Source: Nitrosomonadales bacterium (GTDB lineage: Bacteria; Pseudomonadota; Gammaproteobacteria; Burkholderiales; Gallionellaceae). From it: DNA of 64,000 bases. The notes beneath the pieces were generated by a model. The model saw nothing but the letters and a program-made list of their open reading frames with translations. It was not told the origin of the DNA and searched no databases. Of the stretch, positions 27,203-37,533 are shown piece by piece. Made by a program: the position numbers and the translations under genes. Location: the NCBI GenBank assembly GCA_016199835.1, contig JACQFX010000012.1, forward strand, positions 1 to 64,000, written 5' to 3'. Positions within the stretch are counted from its first letter, which is position 1, and each line of letters begins with the position of its first letter.

Positions 27203-27892
27203 ATGAAAACAAAAGTCTTGCTAGTTGATGACGATGTCGAGCTTGCCGGGATGCTGCGGGCTTATCTGGAGGGAGAAGGCTTCGAAGTAAAAGCGGTGCA
27301 CGATGGCGAAACAGGCATCGCGGAAGCGTTGCATGGACACCATGATATTGTCGTGCTGGACGTGATGATGCCGGGCAAAAGCGGCATCGATGTACTCGTC
27401 CAGATACGCGCCCATGGGGCGATGCCGGTGTTGATGTTGACTGCCAGGGGCGACGATACCGACCGTATTGTCGGTCTCGAACTGGGGGCGGACGACTATG
27501 TGCCCAAGCCTTGCACCCCGCGCGAACTGACGGCCCGTATCCGCGCCATCCTGCGCCGTAGCGGCACTGCGGAATCGACTTCGTCCCCAGCACCGATCAT
27601 TGTCGGCGCCCTGTCCATCTGGCCGGAACAGCGACGCGCCGAGTGGGCAGGCAAGCCGCTGGAACTGACCAGTACCGAATTCAATCTGCTTGAGGCTTTG
27701 GCGCGCAACGCCGGACGAGTGGTGAGTAAATCGGAGCTGTCGGAACAGGCGCTGGGGCGGTCGCTCGCGCGTTTCGACCGCAGCATCGATGTCCATATCA
27801 GCAGCATACGTCGCAAACTGGAGCCGTTGCCGGATGGTCGCTCCCGCATACTGGCCGTGTTCAATAAGGGTTACCAGTTCATCAAGGAGTAG
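27203..27892 (+). CDS. CpxR-like response regulator
   Basis: 229 residues, OmpR/PhoB family. The receiver domain (1-115) has DDD near the N-terminus, the phospho-acceptor Asp53 in VVLDVMMPGKSG, and Lys in DDYVPKPC. A winged-helix DNA-binding domain (about 130-228) follows. The start at MKTKVLLVDDD is chosen from the family; the frame is open further upstream. Three GTAAA-N5-GTAAA boxes in the upstream region match the CpxR consensus and suggest autoregulation. The kinase gene begins 3 nt after its stop, with the RBS (AAGGAG) inside its last codons. Confidence 0.9.
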   Translation: MKTKVLLVDDDVELAGMLRAYLEGEGFEVKAVHDGETGIAEALHGHHDIVVLDVMMPGKSGIDVLVQIRAHGAMPVLMLTARGDDTDRIVGLELGADDYVPKPCTPRELTARIRAILRRSGTAESTSSPAPIIVGALSIWPEQRRAEWAGKPLELTSTEFNLLEALARNAGRVVSKSELSEQALGRSLARFDRSIDVHISSIRRKLEPLPDGRSRILAVFNKGYQFIKE

Positions 27893-27895
27893 GGC

Positions 27896-29008
27896 GTGGG
27901 ACGACTGTTCTGGAAATTTTTTATTTTTTTCTGGCTGGCGCAGGTTACCACTGTCATCGGCGTCGGCATGGCGATGTGGTTGCGCCACCCCGGGATGGAG
28001 CAATTCCGCGCTCCCCCGCCTGCGCCTTCTGGTGTTGTATTCGCGCCTCCTGCCTACCCGCCACCGGATGGCCGCATGAAACCGCCGCCACCCGACAGAG
28101 GCATGTTGCCGCCGCTCATGCCGTTGCTGGCAGGAGGAGTGGTCAGTCTTTTTTTTGCGGCTTTGCTGGCCTGGTATTTCTCCAAGCCGATACGCATACT
28201 CCGCTCTGCTTTTGAGGCGGTTGCCAATGGTCATCTGGATGTGCGGCTTGCGCCAGTGATGGGAAAGCGGCGTGACGAACTGGCCGATCTTGGACGGGAT
28301 TTCGACAGCATGGCGCAACGTCTCCAGCAATTGATGGATGGTCAGCGCAGGGTGCTGCACGATGTTTCGCACGAACTACGTTCGCCGCTGGCACGGCTTC
28401 AGGCGGCAATCGGGCTGGCGCGGCAACAGCCGGAACAGACTGAAAATTCCATGGCGCGCATCGAGCGGGAGTCCGTGCGCATGGATGCCCTGGTCAGCGA
28501 GTTGCTGACGCTTTCCCGGCTGGAAGCGGGCATGGCGGGCAAGCTGGATGAGGCTGTCGATCTGAACGAGCTGGTATCAAATGTGGTGGAAGATGCACGC
28601 TTTGAGGCCGAAGCGAACCATTGTCGCATCGAGTTCGAAGACTGCCGCCAGGCCGTTGTCCGGGGCAATGCGGAGTTGCTGCACCGTGCGGTGGAGAATG
28701 TTGTGCGCAACGCCGTGAAGCACTCGCCGTCCGGTGGTTTGATCGGCATCAAGATGCAAGAAAATGACGATCAAACGATTTGTATTGGTATCTCGGATGA
28801 AGGCTCCGGCGTTCCGGAAGCGGATAGGTTATCCATATTCGAGCCCTTCTTCCGCAGCGGCCAAACGAAAGTTTCAGATGGTCATGGTTTGGGGCTGGCA
28901 ATTTCGCACCGTGTTGTTACTGCGCATCATGGCAGCATTCTCGCCAGCAATCGTGTGGATGGAGGGCTGTGCATAACGATTACCTTGCCAGTCTGGCTTG
29001 TTGCGTGA
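27896..29008 (+). CDS. CpxA-like sensor histidine kinase with a short Pro-rich sensor loop
   Basis: 370 residues with a GTG start. TM1 (about 5-28) and TM2 (about 78-98) enclose only ~50 periplasmic residues, very rich in Pro (PPPAPSG, PPAYPPP, KPPPPDRG). This is much smaller than the sensor domain of E. coli CpxA. HAMP (about 99-150), the H-box HDVSHELRSPLARLQ, the N-box (ENVVRNAVKHSP) and G-boxes (DEGSGVP, GHGLGLAI) are intact. It should phosphorylate the upstream CpxR-like regulator in response to an envelope signal. It converges with EF-hand gene B through a shared hairpin. Confidence 0.9.
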   Translation: MGRLFWKFFIFFWLAQVTTVIGVGMAMWLRHPGMEQFRAPPPAPSGVVFAPPAYPPPDGRMKPPPPDRGMLPPLMPLLAGGVVSLFFAALLAWYFSKPIRILRSAFEAVANGHLDVRLAPVMGKRRDELADLGRDFDSMAQRLQQLMDGQRRVLHDVSHELRSPLARLQAAIGLARQQPEQTENSMARIERESVRMDALVSELLTLSRLEAGMAGKLDEAVDLNELVSNVVEDARFEAEANHCRIEFEDCRQAVVRGNAELLHRAVENVVRNAVKHSPSGGLIGIKMQENDDQTICIGISDEGSGVPEADRLSIFEPFFRSGQTKVSDGHGLGLAISHRVVTAHHGSILASNRVDGGLCITITLPVWLVA

Positions 29009-29061
29009 GTCGTAACTGTCGTTGATTTATCGCTATTCCGCAATAAGGATCAAAATAGAAA

Positions 29062-29094
29062 ACACCGGCGCAACCCTAATGGTCAGGCCGGTGT
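29062..29094. terminator. Bidirectional hairpin between convergent genes
   Basis: Perfect 8-bp stem ACACCGGC / GCCGGTGT around a 17-nt loop, between the kinase stop (29008) and the EF-hand B stop (29116). An A-rich flank on its left would give U-richness for the minus-strand transcript. Confidence 0.5.
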
Positions 29095-29115
29095 CGGGTG
29101 CTGCGGTTTCCTGAA

Positions 29116-29955
29116 TTACACTTTCGTGTTCACAATATTTCCGGAATTGCCAGAACCCTCAAGGTTGCTGGCCAGATTCGTCAGAAAGTTCTCCAGCGTT
29201 GCCGTACTCGAGTTGCTTGCCCCGCCCAGCGCAGTGAGTAAGCTCTGGAAACTCTTCTGCAAATCGGACTGAGTAGAATTGCTTGAGTTCGACGAGCTTG
29301 AGTCGGAACTGGATGAAGAAGACAACTGCTGAATCAGGCTCTGAATGTCGGCTGAGATATTCGGCCCACCTTGATACGCTGATGCGCTTGAGCTGTTTGT
29401 ACTGCTTGAACTACTCGAATTGGCTTGGTCAAAAGTCATCGCTTCTTTACCGTCGATCTTGCCATCGCCGTTGGTATCGGCCTTGTCGAAGTTGGCTGCC
29501 AGGTTGGATAGCTTTTCAGAGGCTTTGCTATTCGAGGAAGCAACCTCTTTGGACATGCTGATCAGTTGATCTTGGGTGAATGCCGGGCCACCGGTTGAAT
29601 CAACGCCGCCAAGGTCAGGTGGCGGCGGCATGTCGGAGTTACCGCTGCCACTAGCCTGCTGCAGCGCTGCCATCAGGTTTTGCAGGAATGACATCACTGC
29701 CTGAGCCCCTTGAGCGGAGTCGGTGGAATCGGTTGATGATGCCGAGGATGAAGAAGAGGAAGAACTTGTACCGCCGACGCCTAGCTGAGCAAACGCTTTC
29801 TCAATGGCTTGCAGAAAATTGGAGCTTTTGCTTTTAACGCTGCTAGCCACGCCATCATCGCCATCGGAATCGTTTCCTCTGCTGGAACGCACACTGGATG
29901 TTGACTGCAAATTTGATAGGGCGCTGACGCTTGATGCCCCGCTGATTGTAGACAT
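29116..29955 (-). CDS. Ser-rich EF-hand protein B
   Basis: 279 residues from the ATG at 29955, which has a perfect AGGAGG upstream. It begins MSTISGASSVSALSNL. It holds a DSDGDDG patch near residue 30, Ser runs, a PPPPDLGG patch and one canonical EF-hand (DTNGDGKIDGKEA, about 177-189). Helical segments (SNFLQAIEKAFAQLG, ADIQSLIQQLS, ATLENFLTNLASNL) align with protein C at 32389, so the two are paralogues. No signal peptide is present and the function is unknown. A CpxR-type box lies 127 nt upstream of the start on the same strand. Confidence 0.82.
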   Translation of the reverse strand: MSTISGASSVSALSNLQSTSSVRSSRGNDSDGDDGVASSVKSKSSNFLQAIEKAFAQLGVGGTSSSSSSSSASSTDSTDSAQGAQAVMSFLQNLMAALQQASGSGNSDMPPPPDLGGVDSTGGPAFTQDQLISMSKEVASSNSKASEKLSNLAANFDKADTNGDGKIDGKEAMTFDQANSSSSSSTNSSSASAYQGGPNISADIQSLIQQLSSSSSSDSSSSNSSNSTQSDLQKSFQSLLTALGGASNSSTATLENFLTNLASNLEGSGNSGNIVNTKV

Positions 29956-30081
29956 GGAAGCCTCCTGAGTAAATTGACTGCTCATCAAGTGATGAGTGAT
30001 GCTTAATATAGGTAGTATGAAAAGGCGCAAAGACTGGAAACGGGGGGTAAACACGTGGCTATTAACCAAGCTGAACGTGTC

Positions 30082-30096
30082 TTTACACGGCTTTAC
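30082..30096 (-). promoter_or_regulatory. CpxR-type box 4 upstream of EF-hand gene B
   Basis: TTTAC-ACGGC-TTTAC on the plus strand, which is GTAAA-N5-GTAAA read toward gene B. It lies in a 348-nt gap (29956-30303) that also carries single TTTAC (30111) and GTAAA (30047) half-sites and the upstream sequence of uvrB copy 2. No gene is seen in the gap. Confidence 0.65.
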
Positions 30097-30303
30097 ATGC
30101 TTAACAAAAATTTACCTCGGGATTCCGGTCAGGACAGGCCGACAAGTCATTAAGCGTGGCGTGATTTGTTTCGTCTGAGCTGTGGGGGCAGCCCTTGAGC
30201 AGCGCAATTGTTTTTTCGTGTTTGTTCTTTTCTGGGAGGTGCAGCGGCGTGACGCCATCCTGTTTAGCAATCGCCCCATTCCCCGTACAATACGCCCCTC
30301 ACC

Positions 30304-32170
<1,867 letters not shown>

Positions 32171-32388
32171 TTGCGGTTGTTTTTATCGCATTGATGGAGT
32201 AGCGAATTTTTCGAGATGACCGAACAGGAGTTCCTTGAACTCAAGGGCGATGCGCTGGCGCATTTGAATGGCGAGTAGCGGCCTGCCCGGGTTGGGTTTG
32301 CCGGATACAATTTTCTACCCAATTCTTCCATGAATAGACCCATAATTCGCAACGGTTCATAACTGCTATTTTTCGAGGAGGTCTCAGC

Positions 32389-33081
32389 ATGAGCACAATC
32401 GGCAGCATTTCAGGTTTGAGCAACTTGTCCTATACGCAGGCTGTATCCGGAGCGACCCAGTCGCCTGGCCGTGATTCGGATGGCGATACCGATGGCAGTG
32501 GCGGCGCCGGGCGCGTAGGCAAGTCGAATTTTTTCCAGGCTGTTCTGCAATCGATAAGCCAGAGTCTGGGGACGAATGGTTCTACTGCCTCGTCGGCGAA
32601 TCCGGCATCCAGCTCCAGCGCTTCTTCCAATGCAACTACCGCCGGCACGCAGCAGGATCCCATCGCTGCCTTGCAAGCTTTCATGCAAAGCCTGGTTGCT
32701 GCTTTGCACCAGAACAGCGGGAATAGCGCCGGTTCTACCGGTGCCGATAGCGACGGGGATGGCAACGGCAGTGGGGTCAGTTCCGGTGTCGGCAATAGCG
32801 GTGGCGCCAATATGGCCGCCAGGATACAAACTCTGTTGCAGCAGCTTTCGGCAAACAACCAGAGCAGTTTGACGAACTCATCGGACACGACTCAGGGAAA
32901 CACAACGGATGCGCTCAGCAATCTGAATTCGAGCTTCCAGAATTTGTTGGACACGCTGAATCCCTCTCAGGATTCTGCAAATTCCAGCCAGGCTACCTTG
33001 CAGTCGTTCTTGCAGAATCTGGCGCAGAACCTGGGTAATGGTCAAAACATCGCGGGTGCGCTGGTAAGTACCCAAGCCTGA
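32389..33081 (+). CDS. Ser/Asn-rich protein C, paralogue of EF-hand protein B
   Basis: 230 residues, strong RBS (CGAGGAGGT). It begins MSTIGSISGLSNLSYTQ and shares with protein B the helical blocks SNFFQAVLQSISQSLG, ALQAFMQSLVAALHQ, ARIQTLLQQLS and ATLQSFLQNLAQNLG. The central canonical EF-hand of B is missing. Instead there are two Asp/Gly patches (DSDGDTDGSG and DSDGDGNGSG). No signal peptide is present. It lies 218 nt after uvrB copy 2. No GTAAA box is visible upstream. The function is unknown; the trio looks like a local gene family. Confidence 0.78.
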   Translation: MSTIGSISGLSNLSYTQAVSGATQSPGRDSDGDTDGSGGAGRVGKSNFFQAVLQSISQSLGTNGSTASSANPASSSSASSNATTAGTQQDPIAALQAFMQSLVAALHQNSGNSAGSTGADSDGDGNGSGVSSGVGNSGGANMAARIQTLLQQLSANNQSSLTNSSDTTQGNTTDALSNLNSSFQNLLDTLNPSQDSANSSQATLQSFLQNLAQNLGNGQNIAGALVSTQA

Positions 33082-33098
33082 TATCTGAACCAGTAAAA

Positions 33099-33118
33099 CC
33101 TCCGGCGTGTGCCGGAGG
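33099..33118 (+). terminator. GC-rich hairpin after protein C gene
   Basis: Perfect 8-bp stem CCTCCGGC / GCCGGAGG with loop GTGT, 17 nt after the stop. No U-tract follows on this strand; a short AAAA precedes it. The remaining sequence to 33315 holds no recognisable gene. Confidence 0.5.
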
Positions 33119-33314
33119 GGCCGCGCTGATAATGTTTGCCCCGCTATGCAATTGACAAACATGCCTTATGAGTGCGGATAATATTTTGTTGAAAATTCGC
33201 CTGAAAATCTGAACTATTGCGGGTGTTTTGTTTCCAATCGCACTGATGTATCGGTGCCGGACATGGTACATTCTTCCCGCTGGATATATGAACTGAATAA
33301 TAAGGAGCCCCAAC

Positions 33315-33932
33315 ATGAAAAATATCGTCGCTGTCGCTTTGCTTTCCGCAGTATTTGCAGCCCCGGCCTTTGCCGATGATGCCGCAGCCGTAACACCCGC
33401 GCAGAAGAACGCCCATGCAAAATTCCAGGCGCATAAACATGCCCACAAGATGGCGGGCATGAAAGAGGAGTGCGATACCAAACATAAGGAAATGGTCGCT
33501 CATGAACCAGGGATGATGATGGGCGAACATGGCAGGGGCATGATGGGTGGGCACGCTATGGGTATGATGGGTGGCAACATGGAGATGATGATGGAACCCG
33601 ATCGGCATCTGCTCGACGCGCTGAATCTCAGCGAAGAGCAGCGCGCGAAAGTCAACAAACTCGCCGACGAACTGCGCCACAACAACTGGAGCACGCAAGG
33701 CTTGATCAACGACGAAACGGCCAGGCTGCGCGATCTTTATGAAGCCGACAAACGCGACCCGGCTGCCATTGGCAAGGAATACCAGAAAGTGTTCGACTTG
33801 AAGCGCCAGATGATAGAAACCTATCTGGACACGCAGAACCGTATCGAAGAAGTGCTGACGGATGAACAACGCGCCCGCATGAAGGAAGAGCGCCGCCACA
33901 TGCGTTCCGTATATGGGCACGGAATGCATTGA
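33315..33932 (+). CDS. Spy/CpxP-like periplasmic protein with a Met/His-rich insert
   Basis: 205 residues with an N-terminal signal peptide (cleavage near APAFA-DD). Two LTxxQ-like motifs, LSEEQRAK (about 99-106) and LTDEQRAR (about 180-187), mark the Spy/CpxP fold. Such proteins act as periplasmic chaperones or envelope-stress sensors. Unlike E. coli Spy, residues of about 55-95 form a Met/Gly/His-rich stretch with repeated GMM/GGHAM units, suggesting copper or other soft-metal binding. It lies between the CpxRA/EF-hand region and the efflux operon on the same strand, but no CpxR-type box is visible in front of it. Confidence 0.85.
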   Translation: MKNIVAVALLSAVFAAPAFADDAAAVTPAQKNAHAKFQAHKHAHKMAGMKEECDTKHKEMVAHEPGMMMGEHGRGMMGGHAMGMMGGNMEMMMEPDRHLLDALNLSEEQRAKVNKLADELRHNNWSTQGLINDETARLRDLYEADKRDPAAIGKEYQKVFDLKRQMIETYLDTQNRIEEVLTDEQRARMKEERRHMRSVYGHGMH

Positions 33933-34014
33933 CCGGCTGTAGTTGTGCGGGCGGCGGCGCCCGCACTTGTTGTTATACTTGATTTCTTCGTTCAGGAAGA
34001 TTTATCCCGGTTCC

Positions 34015-35395
34015 ATGAGGCGATATTACGCAGGATTTGTCTTGGCGTTGTTCGAGTGCACCTTGCTGGTCTGGCCGTTGCAGGCGCGGGCCAGTCTCGA
34101 CCTGTTCGCTACCCAGCGTTATGCGGCCTCCGGGCCGTTCGCCAGCACCAGCGAAGTTTGCCCTAAGGACCGGATACAGCAGCCGCTGGCTTTGACGGAT
34201 GTGATCGAGCTGGCTCTGTGCAACAACCCGCAGACCCACGCCCTGTGGGCGGTTTCACGGGCCCAGGCGGCGCAACTGGGCGCCAGCCTATCCTCCTATC
34301 TGCCTACCTTTTCCGGGCCGATCTCGGTATTGAACAACCGCAACCTGACGGCAGAGACCAGCACCAGCACCAGAAGCATACGCGTGGACATCAGCTATCT
34401 GCTGTATGACTTCGGCGGGCGTGAGGCCGGAGTCGAGAGCGCCAAGCAATTGCTGGTTGCAGCCAATGCCACGCGCGATGCGACCTTGCAATCCGTTTAT
34501 TTGAACGCAGTCCAGTCTTATTACACGCTGCTTGCTGCGCGTGCCAGCGTGCAGGCTTACCAGTCTGCCGAGACGGCGGCAGAGCGCAGTCTTGAGGCTG
34601 CAAAGGCTCGTCAGCAGGCTGGCAGCGGCACCCCCCGCAGACCGCTTGCAGGCACAAACCGCATTGTCGCAGGCGACGCTGAGCCGTATCCGCGCCGAAG
34701 GCGATTCGGCCACCGCGCAAGGCGTACTGGCCAACGCCATGGGTTTCGATGCGATGCAGCCATTCGAACTGGCGCCGGCGGCAGGGCCCGATACGGACGC
34801 AGTGGCGGAGCAGGGCATAGGCAAGTTGATCGACGAGGCGCGACGCAACCGCCCCGATTTGCTGGCAGCGGACGCGCAGATCAAAGCAGCGGAAGCGAAT
34901 TTGGCCGCCACGAAGGCGGCTGGATTGCCGAGCATTAGCCTGAACGGCGCTTTCTCCCGTTCCGATCAGGGCGGCATAACCCGTCAAAGCAGTCTGGGGG
35001 TATCGGTCAGCATGCCGTGGTTCAGCGGCTACCGCGACACCTATAACAATCGTGCCGTGCAGGCGCAACTGGATGGCAAAGTGGCCGAGCGCGACCGCGT
35101 GGCAAACCAGATCGCACTGGATGTGTGGAAGGCTTACCAGACGTTGCTGACCAACAGTCAGGCCTTGCGCGCGGCGGATGATCTGCTGGCTTCGGCGGAG
35201 CAATCGGAAAAAGTCGCATCGGGGCGTTATCAGGCCGGGCTGGGCAGCGTGCTGGATGTGTTGAATGCGCAAAGTGCGCTGGCCAATGCGCGGCAGCAAC
35301 GTGTCAGTGCGCTATACGCCTTCCAGGCGAGCCGCTTCACCCTGGCGCAAGCCATGGGACAACTCGATCTCACGCTGGTTGGCGTAAAAAACTGA
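34015..35395 (+). pseudogene. TolC-like outer-membrane efflux protein, frameshifted
   Basis: The signal peptide and N-terminal OEP half read from 34015 to about 34630; the second half continues one frame over to 35395. The break is at a run of six C (34631-34636). With five C the frame would run on as GSGTPADRLQAQTALSQ, exactly the expected OEP helix. If corrected, the protein is about 460 residues, with two outer-membrane-factor repeats. It is the first gene of an efflux block with macA, macB and an RND pump. The extra C may be a real mutation, a slippage site or a sequencing error. Confidence 0.85.
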
Positions 35396-35405
35396 GGCAT
35401 GGTTG

Positions 35406-36611
35406 ATGAGCAAACTGATTAAGGGAAGTCTGTGGATAGTGCTGGCGCTGGGTGCGGCCGGCGCTGCCGCATGGTGGCTTGCGCCGAAAAAAATATCGGC
35501 GGAGGCGCGCTATGCGACGGCAGCACTGGAGCGCGGCGCGATCACCCAGACAGTGTCGGCGAACGGTACGCTGAATCCAGTGACGCTGGTGAGCATAGGC
35601 AGCCAGGTCTCCGGCATCGTGAAAAAACTGCATGCCGATTTCAACGATCATGTGAAAGCAGGACAGGTGCTGCTGGAACTCGATCCTGCGCTGATCGAGG
35701 CGCAGGTGTGGCAGAGCGATGCCAGCGTGGCGAGCGCGAATGCCTCGCTGGAGCTGGCTCAGGCCAATGAGGCACGCATGCGCAGCCTCTATGCGCAGGA
35801 GTACGTTTCGAAACAGGAACTGGACCAGACAGTGCAGGCGCTCAAGGCGGCGCAGGCGCAGCTTGCGGTGGCGCAGGCGCAGGCCGCGCGCGACCGCACC
35901 AACCTCGGCTATACGGTGATCCGCTCGCCAGTATCCGGCGTGGTGGTGTCGCGCGATGTGGATATCGGCCAGACTGTGGCGGCGAGCTTCCAGACGCCGA
36001 CGCTGTTCAAGATTGCGCAGGATCTCTCGCATATGCAAATAGACACGAGTTATGCCGAGGCGGACGTGGGCAACATCCGCGTGGGTCAGCAGGCGACGTT
36101 CCGCGTGGACGCATTTCCCAACCGCACTTTCCACGGCGAAGTGCGCCAGGTGCGTCTCAATCCGACCACGCAGCAGAACGTGGTGACATATGACGTGGTC
36201 GTATCGGTGGACAATCCGGAACAGGTGCTCATGCCGGGCATGACGGCGTACGTGAACATCCTGATTGCCCAGCGCAAGGATGTGTTGATGGTGCCCAATG
36301 CCGCCTTGCGTTTCCGCCCGAGCGATGCGGGCGCGCGCCAGGACAAGGCGCGCAGCAACGGCGACAAACCCGCTGGCGAGCGCGGCCCCAGAGGTGAGCA
36401 TGGCAAGGACAAGGGCGATGCGATGCCCATGGGCACGGTGTATGTGCTGGAAAACGGTCAGCCCAAGCCGGTGCGCATACCCGTCGGCATCACCGACAAC
36501 CGCATGACCGAAGTGTCAGGCGGCGAACTCAAGGAAGGCGACACGGTCATCGTCGAAGACCGCCAGCCGCCAGAGAAGAAGGGCGGCGGGGCGGGCATGA
36601 GATTGTTCTGA
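35406..36611 (+). CDS. macA: MacA-like periplasmic adaptor
   Basis: 401 residues. An N-terminal signal anchor (about 5-25) is followed by a lipoyl/barrel-sandwich half-motif (TVSANGTLNPVTLVSIGSQVSG), an alpha-hairpin (about 95-165), the second lipoyl half (TVIRSPVSGVVVSRDV) and beta-barrel domains. A basic, low-complexity linker (about 310-345, RQDKARSNGDKPAGERG) interrupts the C-terminal part. It would connect the MacB-type ABC transporter to a TolC-type channel. TTG at 35403 is another possible start; the ATG at 35406 is chosen. The order tolC-macA-macB supports the assignment. Confidence 0.87.
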   Translation: MSKLIKGSLWIVLALGAAGAAAWWLAPKKISAEARYATAALERGAITQTVSANGTLNPVTLVSIGSQVSGIVKKLHADFNDHVKAGQVLLELDPALIEAQVWQSDASVASANASLELAQANEARMRSLYAQEYVSKQELDQTVQALKAAQAQLAVAQAQAARDRTNLGYTVIRSPVSGVVVSRDVDIGQTVAASFQTPTLFKIAQDLSHMQIDTSYAEADVGNIRVGQQATFRVDAFPNRTFHGEVRQVRLNPTTQQNVVTYDVVVSVDNPEQVLMPGMTAYVNILIAQRKDVLMVPNAALRFRPSDAGARQDKARSNGDKPAGERGPRGEHGKDKGDAMPMGTVYVLENGQPKPVRIPVGITDNRMTEVSGGELKEGDTVIVEDRQPPEKKGGGAGMRLF

Positions 36612-36637
36612 TGAGAGCCTTGGGAAATGCAAGTGCC

Positions 36638-36784
36638 GTCATTCCAGCGAAAACGAGCGTAGCGAAGTTTCGAGCTTGCGGCCAAGCGGGAATCCGGCTA
36701 AAGAAAAAATCTACCCGCAACGCGGGGGCAAATTCGCAGGCGTATTGGATAAAGCCACTGGATTCCCGCTTTTGCGGGAATGAC
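36638..36784. repeat. Small element with GTCATTCC terminal inverted repeats
   Basis: About 147 nt bounded by GTCATTCCAGCGAAAA and TTTTGCGGGAATGAC, an imperfect 15-bp terminal inverted repeat, in the 193-nt macA-macB gap. It holds no gene. A single end of the same type (TTCGCGGGAATGAC) occurs at about 49667-49680. It resembles a non-autonomous intergenic repeat (MITE or REP-like). Confidence 0.6.
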
Positions 36785-36804
36785 GAATCACATAGAGTGT
36801 CCTG

Positions 36805-37533
36805 ATGACTTCCGATCCCGTCATCCGCATCGAGCGCCTGTACAAGGAATACGTCACCGATGCCGGCGCCGTGCCGGTGCTCAAGGACGTGGCGATGGCC
36901 GTGATGCCGGGCGAATTCGTCGCCATCATGGGGCCGTCCGGCTCCGGCAAATCCACTTTCATGAATATACTCGGCTGCCTCGATGTGGCGACCGGCGGCA
37001 ATTATTTTCTCAATGGCCGCGACGTGAGCGCGCAAAACCGCGACGAGCTCGCGCACCTGCGCAACCAGGTGATCGGCTTCGTGTTCCAGGGGTTTAATTT
37101 ATTGCCGCGCGCCAGTCTCGAAGACAACGTCGCCCTGCCGCTGATCTATCGCGGCACGCCGCGCGCCGAACGTATCGCGCGCGCCAACGAGATGCTGGAA
37201 AAGGTCGGTCTCGCGCAATACCGCAACTCGCGCCCCAATCAGATTTCCGGCGGCCAGCAGCAGCGCGTCGCCATTGCGCGCGCGCTGGTGAATAATCCCA
37301 AGCTATTGCTGGCCGACGAACCGACCGGCAATCTGGATACGCACACCAGCCAGGAAATCATGGCGCTGTTTTCCGAACTCAACCGGCGCGACGGCATCAC
37401 CGTCGTGCTTATCACGCACGAGCCCGACATCGCTGCCCATGCGCAGCGGCTGGTGCGTTTGTCCGATGGGCGCATTGTGTATGATGGCCCGGTGGCACAT
37501 GCCGCGCCGTCTCATCTGGAGGCAACGAGGTGA
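36805..37533 (+). CDS. MacB-type ABC transporter, ATPase
   Basis: 242 residues. The Walker A motif GPSGSGKST, Q-loop FVFQGFNLLPR, signature ISGGQQQRVAIARAL, Walker B LLADEPTGNLD and H-loop ITHEPD are all intact. It belongs to the LolD/MacB/FtsE-type ATPases. In E. coli, MacB carries ATPase and permease in one chain; here they are separate genes with a 4-nt overlap (GTGA). It probably powers export, together with the MacA-like adaptor, of a macrolide-like compound, lipid or peptide not identifiable from sequence. Confidence 0.9.
   Translation: MTSDPVIRIERLYKEYVTDAGAVPVLKDVAMAVMPGEFVAIMGPSGSGKSTFMNILGCLDVATGGNYFLNGRDVSAQNRDELAHLRNQVIGFVFQGFNLLPRASLEDNVALPLIYRGTPRAERIARANEMLEKVGLAQYRNSRPNQISGGQQQRVAIARALVNNPKLLLADEPTGNLDTHTSQEIMALFSELNRRDGITVVLITHEPDIAAHAQRLVRLSDGRIVYDGPVAHAAPSHLEATR

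Noticed and set aside
32389-33081. DxDxDG patches in protein C as dockerin repeats
   Set aside because: The spacing and flanking residues do not fit dockerins, no cohesin is present, and the protein has no signal peptide.
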